From NCBI GenBank assembly GCA_009667805.1, contig CM019071.1:43214250-43278249 (forward strand): 64,000 nucleotides of DNA, given 5' to 3'. The notes beneath the pieces are model-generated. The model ran no database searches. It had not been told where the DNA came from and saw only the letters and a list, made by a program, of their open reading frames with translations. This DNA comes from Leptobrachium leishanense. Its lineage: Eukaryota; Chordata; Amphibia; Anura; Megophryidae. The translations under genes and the position numbers were made by a program. Below, in pieces: positions 22,920-32,141 of the stretch; position 1 is the first letter of the stretch, and every line of letters starts with the position of its first letter.

Positions 22920-24055
22920 CTTTACGTGTTGCTGTAATTGCTATACACAGGCATTATGCAGCACATACAACATGTTGCTGTAATTGCCATACACAGGCAT
23001 TATGCAGCACCTACAGATACAAGATGTTGCTGTAATTGCCATACACAGGCATTATGGGGCAAATAAAGATACAAGGTGTTGCTGTAATTGCCATACACAG
23101 GCATTATGGGGCAAATAAAGATTCAAGGTGTTGCTGTAATTGCCATACACAGGCATTATGCAGCACATACAGATACAAGGTGTTGCTGTAATTGCCATAC
23201 ACAGGCGTTATGCGGCACATACAGATACAAGGTGTTGCTGTAATTGCCATAAACCGGCATTATGCAGCACATACAGATACAAGGTGTTGCTGTAATTGCC
23301 ATACACAGGCATTATGCGATACATACAGATACAAGGTGTTGCTGTAATTGCCATACACAGGCATTATGCGGCACATACAGATACAATGTGTTGCTGTAAT
23401 TGCCACAAACAGGCATTTTGTGCCACATACAGATACAAGGTGTTGCTGTAATTGCCATACACAGGCATTATGCGGCACATACAGATACAAGGCGATGCTG
23501 TAATTTCCATACACAGGCATTATGCACCCCATACAGATACAAGGTGTTGCTGTAATTGCCATACACAGGCGTTATGCGAGACATACAGATACAAGGTGTT
23601 GCTGTAATTGCCACACACAGGCATTATGCAGCACATACAGATAAAATGTGTTGCTGAAATTGCCATACACATGCATTATGCGGCACGTACAGATACAAGG
23701 TGTTGCTGTAATTGTCATACACAGGAATTATGCGGCACATAAAGATACAAGGTGTTGCTGTAATTGCCATACACAGGCATTATGCAGCACATACAGATAC
23801 AAGGTGTTGCTATAATTGCCATACACAGGCATTATGCGGCACATACAGATACAAGGTGTTGCTGTAATTGCCATACACAGGCATTATGCAGCACATACAG
23901 ATACAAGGTGTTGCTGTAATTGTCATACACAGGCATTATGCAGCACATACAGATACAATGTGTTGCTGTAATTACCATAAACAGACGTTATGCAGCACAT
24001 ACAGATACAAGGTGTTGCTGTAATTGCCATACACAGGTATTAGGCTGCACATATA
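22920..24055. repeat. 52-bp satellite array
   Basis: About 22 units contain GTGTTGCTGTAATTGCCATA, CACAGGCATTATGC and ACATACAGATACAAG. The period is 52 bp. The array ends near 24050 with AGGCTGCACATATAG. Confidence 0.92.
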
Positions 24056-24734
24056 GATATTGCATTGCTAATAATCTCATTCTGATTAGTGGGGTTGTCT
24101 GTGGAGGCGCTGATTTATATATATAGAATTTGGGGTTGCAGCCTACAAGGTGTTACACATAATCTCAACAAAATGTGCAGATACGATAAAGGAAACAAAA
24201 AAAAGGGGGTCCTAGTGGCGCAGTGGTAAATCTTTAAATCACATATACCCTGGCCTAAATGGTCCTTCAGCTACTCGTACAGGAGCCTAAATTCTAAATT
24301 ATTTATATGTGTCGCAAGGAACCATCAGGTCCCAAGAGACGTGCAAATGGCAATAGAAGTGCAAATAGCAAACAAATTGTGCAAAATCACAATACGCAGT
24401 TCATTCGGTAGCAACAAGACCTAAAAAAACATGCAAGAAATGGTGTATAATAATAAAGTGCATGTGCTTGTAAAATCCACTTATCAGTAAAGTGCATACA
24501 CAGAATGTGCGCTGGAACACAAAGTGCTAATAGTGCTAAAAAATGGGTGAGTCCTAAACCACAGTAAAGTGCACGTGCAAATGTGCAAAGTATGAATGAA
24601 ACCAGGTTCTGTGGTCACGAGTAGTTGCACAGCATATGAGCCATGTTGTAGAGATGAGGGGTCCACTTTCACAGCTCCTCTCCTCAACGGATAATTTATA
24701 AAGGGTAAAAGAGGGAAAAAGAAAAAACAATAGT
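24056..24734. other. No gene recognised
   Basis: It includes TGGCGCAGTGG near 24215, which fits a tRNA A-box, but no B-box follows at the expected distance. It also has many AGTGCA-type short repeats (24400-24600). No boundary or coding motif. Confidence 0.3.
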
Positions 24735-25283
24735 GCAGACTGTTTTGTATATTTCAGGTGAGTATGTGAAAGAATCTCACTCACAGATTATAGAGCCTAA
24801 TGAGTCCCTAGCTCTGGGTTGAAGCACTGCTCAGCTCTGCCAGCCTGAGAGAGACAGCCTGAGCCTACAGCAAGCATGCAGTAACAAGCAGGGCTCTGCT
24901 TACAAGACCCCCTGCTCCCTCACCCCTCTATCTTGGAAGTGGGAAGTGAAAGGTGTTCCAGGAGAGAGAGGTGAGGTACACACCGAATCAAGTGGTACCA
25001 TCTGCTTACAAGCTGAGCCTGAGACAAATCGAGGCTCCAACATTGGTGAGTTATACTGAAACGCCATTCCTGACTGCCAATTTTATTTACTGTGTTACGC
25101 TATGGGAGCGCTGTCTCTCTGCTTGTATTTTATTTGAGGCCAACTGGAGGACAAAGAAGGGATACGCCACCCTATATCTGGTGGGAGGTGCTTCAACCCA
25201 GAGCCAGGGACTCATTAGGCTCTATAATCTGTGAGTGAGATTCTTTCACATACTCACCTGAAATATATGAAACAGTCTGCACC
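24735..25283. repeat. Inverted repeat with ~98-bp arms
   Basis: The arm at about 24736-24833 (GTGCAGACTG ... TTGAAGCACTG) reappears inverted at about 25186-25282 (GTGCTTCAACCCAGAG ... CAGTCTGCAC), with roughly 350 bp between the arms. A CAGCTCTGCCAGCCTGAGAG block and a short frame of no known family (24953-25234) lie in the loop. It could be a fold-back MITE; no target duplication was identified. Confidence 0.7.
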
Positions 25284-25676
25284 AGTGGCGTAGCGTGGGG
25301 GGGCTGGGGGGGCGGTGGCCCCAGGTGCAGTTTTATTGGGGGTGCCAGGGGCGCCATAGTGGGCCACTGCCGCCGGTTTCCCTGCCCTGTGCGGTCAGTG
25401 CACACAGGCAGCCAGCGGCACACTCTGGAAACGCCGCGGTGGCGCCTGCACGGCCCCCTCACGTGACCTGTCACATGAGGGGCGGCGCCAGTGCAACGTG
25501 CTTAGACTGGGCTGCAGGCGCCACCGCGGCATTTACAGAGTGCGCCGCTGGCTGCCTAAGAGCATGATGACCATCAAAGGCCGAGAAACCAGCAGGGGCC
25601 TGCTATGATGCCCCAAACCGGCCCCCCCTACCGACCCGAGGGGCCCTCAGAGCCGGTGAGTGGGGGGGAGGGAGAG
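25284..25676. mobile_element. Possible hAT-like end (CAGTGGCGTAGC) and GC-rich tail
   Basis: AGTGGCGTAGCGTGGGGG at 25284, directly after the inverted repeat, resembles a terminus common to vertebrate hAT-type repeats. The following GC-rich stretch (GGTGCCAGGGGCGCC, CCCCTACCGACCCGAGG) has no coding motif. The other end was not found. Confidence 0.35.
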
Positions 25677-26145
25677 GGGGCAAATATATCCATGTTTGAG
25701 CTACTGGGGGCAAATATATCCATGTTTGAGCTACTGGGGGCAAATATATTTATGTGTGAGCTACTGGGGGCAAATATATTCATGTGTGAGCTACTGGGGA
25801 AAATATATCCATGTGTGAGCTACTGGGGGCAAATATTCATGTTTGAGCTACTGGGGCAAATACATTCATGTGTGAGCTACTGGGGGCAAATATATTCATG
25901 TGTGAGCTACTGGGGCAAATATATTCATGTGTGAGCTACTGGGGCAAATATATTCATGTGTGAGCTACTGGGGGACAAATATATTCATGTGTGAGCTACT
26001 GGGGGCAAATATTCATGTGTGAGCTACTGGGAGAAAATATATGCATGTGTGAGCTACTGGGGGCAAATATATTCATGTGTGAGCTACTGGGGCAAATATA
26101 TCCATGTGTGAGCTACTGGGGGCAAATATATCCATGTGTGAGCTA
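25677..26145. repeat. 30-bp satellite array
   Basis: About 16 units contain GAGCTACTGGGGGCAAATA and TTCATGTGT. The period is 30 bp with small length variants. Frames across it (ANISMFELLG-type) are repeat artefacts. Confidence 0.9.
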
Positions 26146-26310
26146 GGGATGAGCTGTTCGGGTTCGGACAGTTCGGAGTTCGGCCCGAACTTTGGCAATT
26201 CGAAAGTTTGCGAACTTCGAACTTTTTGGGTGTGTTCGGTTCGAGTTGAGAAAAAAAAAGAAATTTTGAAAAAAGTATAAAAAATGCTTAAACAATACAA
26301 AAAAAATCTA
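26146..26310. mobile_element. End fragment of the TAGGGATGAGC repeat family
   Basis: It starts TAGGGATGAGCTGTTCGG at 26146, followed by the TTCGG/CCGAA-rich tract typical of the ends at 49087 and 63571. The rest is AT-rich and cannot be bounded. Confidence 0.5.
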
Positions 26311-26829
26311 GAAATAAAGAGACTCTTTTACAATTCCACTACAATCTCTGTATAATCCCTTTACAATCCCACTACAATCTTTTTATAATCCATTTACAAT
26401 CCCTTTACAATCCCTCTTAAATCTCCCTCTACAATCTTCCTACAATCCCTCTACTATCACTATGCAATCCCACTACAGTCCCTCTATAGTCCTTCACTCT
26501 ACAATCCCTTTGCAATGCTTCTACAATCTCCTTATAATTTCTCTACAATCCCTTTACAATTCCTCTACAATCTCTGTATAATCCCTTTACAATCTCACTA
26601 CAATCTTTTTATAATCCATTTACAATCCCTCTTAAATCTCCATGCAATCCCTCTACAGTCTCCCTACAATACCTTTACAATCCCTCTGCAATCTCTTTAA
26701 ATCTCTCTACTATTCAACTACAATCCCTTTACAATCCCTTTACAATCCCTCTACAATCTCTTTACAATCTCTCTACAATTCCTTTGCAATCCCTCTACAA
26801 TCCCTTTAGCATCCCTTTATGATTTGAGG
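26311..26829. repeat. CTACAATCCCTTTACAAT degenerate tandem repeat (intron 4 side of exon 5)
   Basis: Irregular units of CTACAATC and TTTACAATCC fill this stretch, which ends 100 bp before the OLFM4 exon-5 acceptor. The same repeat directly follows exon 4 of the right-hand copy (63128-63570), so it is a family intron-4 feature. Confidence 0.85.
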
Positions 26830-26929
26830 AGAATATTCACAATTACATCCGTAGAAATCACTCCAGAATTTATAGCACTAATTTATATAATATTTTATAA
26901 TTTTCACATTTTCACGTTGTTCGCCGTAG

Positions 26930-27533
26930 GTTCTTGTCAACACGTAGGGAACGAGAACATCAGTAAACCATTTGTGGTTCAACTCAACTGGAGAGGATTC
27001 AACTTTAAAGCCGGAGGATGGGGTAGAGACTCTTTCTATGGCAGCAATGAGCAGAAATATTGGGTGTCCATCCTAGAACAAGATTCCAGCTATTTTACCT
27101 CTGTGTGTCTGTACCCTTCGTATGATGACCTTTTCCTCTACAGAAGAAACCCAGTTGATAAAACCCTGACCGGGCCATCTAACAGGGGTTATGGTTCCAA
27201 GATAACCATTTTCAAGGACTCCCTGTACAATAACTGCCAGGCTTTTTAGTATCTGTGCAAATTTAATCTGTCCAGCAACACTGTCGAGCACCAGTTACTG
27301 CCAAATGCGGCCTACAACAACCGCTTCTTCTATGCATCCTCCCTTTTTCAGGAGATTGATCTGGCTGTCGCTGAATACAGCTTTTTGGTCATAAACTCCA
27401 CAGAAAAGGATGAGGGGAAAATAGTCCTCAGTAAGCACAATGCCACCTCAATGGCCGTGGAGAGGACTTGGTTGACTTCTCAATATAAACCTTGGGTGAC
27501 CAATGCCTTCATGGCCAATGGGGTTCTCTACGC
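26930..27533 (+). pseudogene. OLFM4-like last exon: olfactomedin domain, broken
   Basis: After an acceptor TCGCCGTAG|G, the exon opens in phase 1 (GSCQHVG) and encodes most of an olfactomedin domain, a secreted five-bladed propeller: ISKPFVVQLNWRGF, YWVSILEQ, LPNAAYNNRFFYAS, VISKL-like IVLSKHNATS and NAFMANGVLYA. The starting phase matches the end of exon 4 at 63122. Two lesions disable it. TAG at 27247-27249 follows NNCQAF with the frame continuing unchanged beyond it. The exon also ends at 27533, where a hAT-type end begins, so the last ~65 residues of the domain are lost. OLFM4 is a secreted, mucus-associated glycoprotein in vertebrates; this copy cannot make a full domain. Confidence 0.85.
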
Positions 27534-27680
27534 CAGCGGTTCTCAACCCGTGGTACAAGTACCCCACGAGGTACACATATCACAAACAGGTGGTATGTCC
27601 ACAGTTCCTCCCTGTCCGGTTTTCACTCAGGCCGGATGGGTTTTGACCCCTCTGCCTGGTTTTGTGATGAGCCTAACCCC
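27534..27680. mobile_element. hAT-type repeat end replacing the OLFM4 exon tail
   Basis: CAGCGGTTCTCAACCCGTGG at 27534 is a classic vertebrate hAT (MER-like) terminus. It starts directly after the codons for GVLYA, so insertion or a rearrangement at this end truncated the exon. The other terminus was not located. Confidence 0.6.
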
Positions 27681-28180
27681 GTCTCTCTCCCATCACTCTA
27701 TCTCTCCTCTCTCTATCTCTCTTTCCCCTCTCTCACTTTATCTCTCTCTTGTCTCTATCTATCCCCTCTCTCGCTCTCTTTATCTCTCCCCTCTCTATCT
27801 CTCTCACCTCTGTCTCTATCTCTATCTCTATATCCTCTTTCTATCAAGCTCTCCCCCTCTCTATCGTTCCCCTTTTCCTCTCTCTCTCCCCTCTCCCTCT
27901 TTCTCCCCTCTCTCTGTTGGTTTGGGGTTAGGTAAGTGTGTAGCACTGTGCTAATATATTGTGCACACACCAAAAAAGTCACACATACTGATATTGTACA
28001 CACATAACTCATCACAAACACATATACTGATAGTACACACACACAGAAATCGCAAACACTTATAAAGGCATTTCACACACACAGTTTCACAAACACATAT
28101 TACACACAAAAAGATACTTACAAATAGTGATACATGACAAACACTGACACGTGACATTCAATGTCTATTTCAAGGTCATT
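27681..28180. repeat. CTCTCTAT and CACACA microsatellites
   Basis: 27681-27915 is almost entirely CTCTCTATCTCT-type pyrimidine repeat. 27960-28150 is rich in ACACACA and CACAAACAC. Frames on either strand are low complexity. Confidence 0.85.
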
Positions 28181-29690
28181 TAAAAATAAAGTGATTATAA
28201 TTGGTCCTATAACAGAACCCTGAGAGACACTACTTACCACTGGGGTCCAGCTTGAAAATTTACCATTTATGACCACTTTCTGTGCTCTATCAGAGAATGA
28301 GAATTTTCATCTAGACCAATTTTTCTTAATTTAAATAGTAACTTCTTGCGCAGAAACTGTGCCGAAAACTCTGGCAAAATCCAAGTACATCACATCCACT
28401 GCAATTCCCTGATCTATATTGACGTTATCACACCCTCTGTGACCCCCTGATCTATACTGACACTTACTTCTTCATAGAATGCAATTAGGTTAGTCTGACA
28501 TGATCTGTGTTTCATAAAACCATGCAGATTTTTACTAACTACATTATACCTTCCAATAAATTCCTGAATAATATCCCTTAGTATCCCCTCAAATACTTTC
28601 CCAGCTACAGATGTTAAGCAGGTCTATAATTCCCAGGCATACAATTTGAACCTTTCTCGAATGTAGGGACATCATCAGATTTTCTCCAATCCTCTGTTAT
28701 GATTCCTGAAAGGAAAGAATCTTGAAAGCTTCAAAACAGAGGTTTACATATTTCAACACATAGCTCCCTCAGTACTCGCAGGTGAATTCCATCCGGCCCT
28801 GGGGATTTGTTCACATTCACTTTGTTTAGGTGCTGCAACACCTTTTCTTGAGTCAACCAGTCACATTTTATGAGGACGTTTTTATCAATGAGTTGTATGT
28901 CTCCTGCTACAGGTTTCTTTTAGATAAATACTGAAGAAAAATAATCATTCAACATTTCTTTCTTATCTCGATCTTCAGTTAATACCCCTGGTTCAGATTA
29001 CAGTGAACCTATACTTTCACTCTTATTTGTTGTTGTTTTTTAGATGTTATGTATTTAAAGAATCTTTTAGGGTTTGTCTTGCTCGCTTTGGCTATTTCAT
29101 TTCCATTTTCTAGTTTAGCCCATCTAATCGCTTTTTTACATGCTTTGTTGGCTGTCTTATATGCTTTATAGGACGCCTCAGATTTATCAGGTTTAAAAAG
29201 CTTTAAATGCCTTCTGTTTATTTTTCATTTCCTTGGTTTCCTTCCTACTAAGACACATTGGTGTCAGTCTGTTTCTTTTAGATTTATTATCCAGTGGAAT
29301 ATATTGTGATGTGTACTTTTCTAATCTTGGTTTGAAGATATTCCACTTATCCTCTAGTTTTTCCCTATGAAAGAGTTTTTGCCAGTCAATGACATTGAGA
29401 GCTTCCTTTATTTTAATGAAGTTAGCCTTTCTAAAATTAGATGTTTTAACATGACCCCTATGAAAGTGCTTTTTTGAGTTTATTTCAAAAGACACCATAC
29501 TATGGTCACTCTTTGCTTACTTGAATATTTGAGAAAAGATTCACATTGTTTGCCATAACCAGATCCAGACAAAGATCCTTTGTATTCGGTGCTTCTACCC
29601 GTTGTGTCATTTAACAGTTTCAGAAACCAGATTCCCCTTGCTGAATTACTAGTCCCACTATCCCAAATAATGTCCAGTTAATTAAAATCT
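28181..29690 (-). pseudogene. Decayed non-LTR retrotransposon (CR1/L2-like) reverse transcriptase
   Basis: On the minus strand the segment reads as a fragmented LINE polymerase. The longest piece (29498-29193) has DWQKLFHREKLEDKWNIFKP, typical of the linker before the RT of CR1/L2-type elements. Further left, pieces such as the complement of AACCCTGAGAGACAC match the region after the RT active site. Many stops and frameshifts make it dead. The clade is judged by general resemblance only. Confidence 0.6.
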
Positions 29691-29785
29691 CCAGTAGTTT
29701 TTCTTTTTTGAGAAAGTATTTTACTAGGTAGAAATCATTGAGATTTCTCTTGTTTTCAAGTATGTCCTGGGTAGGCAAGTATATA
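29691..29785 (-). mobile_element. Truncated LINE 3' end module
   Basis: AAGTATTTTACTAGGTAG, ATTGAGATTTCTCTTG and TTTTCAAGTATGTCCTGGG match the 3' end of the minus-strand LINE at 45665. No coding part adjoins, as in a 5'-truncated insertion. Confidence 0.55.
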
Positions 29786-30385
29786 CCAATAGGTTGTAGT
29801 GTGGGTTATAGGTGTCCTATAAACAGTGCCAAAGTTTGATTTGATATAGTTGTTAATCTAATTATAGCATGCAGCCAAAGTGGAAGTATAGGGTATCACA
29901 TCCTCTCAGACACCCAAAGTCTAAATAGAAAAGGAAAAAAGAGTTGCATACGGTGCAGTAATAATAATAATAATAATAAAACAAATCAAATGTTATATGA
30001 AATTCCTTTCCAACACATACTAATACAGAAAATCTATACAGATCACAAATTGTATTCCTCTGTAGAAGAGACGAGGAAAGTCCACACCATACTGGTAGAA
30101 GAGGAGCCAGCGGTGAAAATATCTGCACAATACGTCACAGAATGTCACAAACTAAGAGGAACATGAGAGATCCCGGACTTACAAATCCCCAACACGGACT
30201 CGCCCCCATCCCCCTTCACATTATCCCCTACCCCTCCCTGATAATGTCCATGGACTTGCCCATTCCCCCCATATATGTCCCACTACCCCCCCTCCACCCC
30301 ATATAACCTCCCCATATGCCTTGGCAATGCTAAAATGTTTTTGGTCCTGCCAATAAAGCTTATTTTGATTTGATTTGATTTTTAT
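29786..30385 (+). mobile_element. LINE-like 3' end with a TTTGA tail; remainder unassigned
   Basis: The right end, AATAAAGCTTATTTTGATT followed by TTTGA repeats at 30352-30383, is the kind of 3' terminus found on CR1/L2-type LINEs. Upstream are a C-rich tract (30200-30300) and, at 29960-29985, an AAT microsatellite. No intact coding sequence. Confidence 0.4.
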
Positions 30386-31061
30386 TAATTTCTTTGGACC
30401 TGGAGGAGTCTCCTCTAGTGGCTTTTTAACTGCCTATTAGTTTGAGCAGTCTTTTTCTGGAGCACTGTATATTGAGGCAGGGGTTTGGCGCCCTCTAGTG
30501 AATGCAGAAAAAAATTGTCCCAGAATTGCCTTTTAAATTTAGAAAAAATAATAAAATAGGTTACATAGTCCTTATTACCAATCTGAATAGCGCCTCTTTC
30601 CTTTCGCTCCTGTTTGGTGTATACCTCGAAAATATAAAGAGACACACGATTGCGCAGATCTTCCTTAGACAGTGGTCAGTTAAAATATAGTTATAGAAAT
30701 ACTCTACTCACATTTCCTAGTGCCTAAGAAACCTAGACACTAGAAGAGTTGCAGTCAGTGTCTTACTCGGAGCACTGTATCCCTTCTTTTGTTATCCTCT
30801 GTCATGCAGTGTCAGGGCTCGGAGGAAAGAGAAAGTGTGCCAACATTGCGCAGATGACCCCTACAACACTTGAAATAATATGTAGTAAAAGGATGATACT
30901 CACAAATGTCGGTGTCCTACTTCCATACACCAGGTTCCAAGAGGTCAGTGAATTATTGGGGTCACTGATCCCCCCTCTTGTCTGTCTCCTCTCTTGCCCA
31001 AAAAATAAAACTGGAGTAGTGGTAGACCTAATAAGCTTTATTAATAATACAATGCTAACAG
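30386..31061. other. No recognisable gene
   Basis: Short frames at 30415-30690 and 30749-31072 show no family motif. The repeated phrase GGAGCACTGTAT (30459, 30769) suggests repeat-derived sequence, possibly part of the hammerhead-bearing element that follows. Confidence 0.3.
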
Positions 31062-31216
31062 CATATAAATAAAATGAATCTTAAAAAATATTTAAAATAG
31101 GTACAGAAAATCGTTTCACCGATTGCTCTCGGCCTCTTCTGAAGAGGCCGATAGCAATCGGTGAAACGCGTTTCTGTACCTATTTTAAATATTTTTTAAG
31201 ATTCATTTTATTTATG
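31062..31216. repeat. Short palindrome with a decayed hammerhead-like motif at its centre
   Basis: Arms of about 75 bp meet near 31138. The right arm opens with CTGAAGA (31139), a hairpin GCCGA/TCGGT, and GAAACGCG (31163-31170), the order of a hammerhead core. Stem I is not formed by the flanks and the left-arm copy has GAAACGAT instead of GAAACGCG, so this copy is probably inactive. Confidence 0.6.
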
Positions 31217-31639
31217 TGATAAAAATATTTTATTCTCGTACTCTCATTGCAGAGGGAAACATTGCTTTAATTTTAAATTATTTTATTATTATTTATTAAT
31301 TGTTATTCATTATTTTTTTATTAAGAAAGTAATAGCAAACAGCACTTAGGTAATACTTAAAATAATTACTAACAGCTCAATGTATGAAATAATATAGTTA
31401 GAAATAATATACATAATATAATTACTAGTAATATAAATCGTATAATAATAAAATATAAATAATGGAAATATTACTATATAATAGAAAAAATATAAATATT
31501 ACTATTTTAAAAATATATTATTCTTGTACCCTCGTTGCAGAGAAAACTTTTTATTATTTTTAAATTATTTTATTATTCTTTATTAATTGTTATTCATTTT
31601 CTTAAAATAATCACTAACAGCTCACTTTATGGAATAATA
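31217..31639. repeat. AT-rich direct repeats
   Basis: A block around 31233-31310 (CTCTCATTGCAGAG, TTTTAAATTATTTTATTATT) recurs diverged at 31528-31600 (CCTCGTTGCAGAG). AT-rich filler continues on the far side of the Tc1 element at 43604-43735. Confidence 0.6.
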
Positions 31640-32141
31640 TACAGTTGTGTTCAAAATGATTCAACCCCCAATGCTGTAAAGGGTTTTAGGGAATTTAGTG
31701 ACATTTGTAATTGTATTCAGAATGAAATCCTACAAGGACTTTTTAAAGAACCATATGCAACTAAAATGACATCAATTGGTTTTGTTTTTTTGAATGTAAA
31801 AGTTTTTTTATTGGAGTTCACACATGTAATGATACAACATTGCAGAAATGGTGAAACTTCGGAGATCAAAAACATAGATTCCTATCATTGACAATAGGCA
31901 ATGCAAATGAAGCCTCAGTATTATCTGATATAAGGTCATTAGTGCGGTCTCCATTTTCCACAAACAGATATAATCCTAAACTAACATAAAACACTAAACA
32001 CAGCAGCACTACAGTCGTACACAGTGAAATATCTTATATCAAGGTTCCTGACTCGACAAACACCCTCCACCCCTCCCATGTATCATCAAACTGGCACATT
32101 GAGTTATTCGCGCTGTGGGACATTTCTTCATATTTACAAAG

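Noticed and set aside
22920..24055. CRISPR-like regular repeat array
   Set aside because: Direct repeats without unique spacers, in a eukaryotic repeat-rich context; it is an ordinary satellite.
24207..24235. tRNA-derived SINE from the A-box-like TGGCGCAGTGG
   Set aside because: No B-box at the expected spacing and no SINE tail or target duplication was found.
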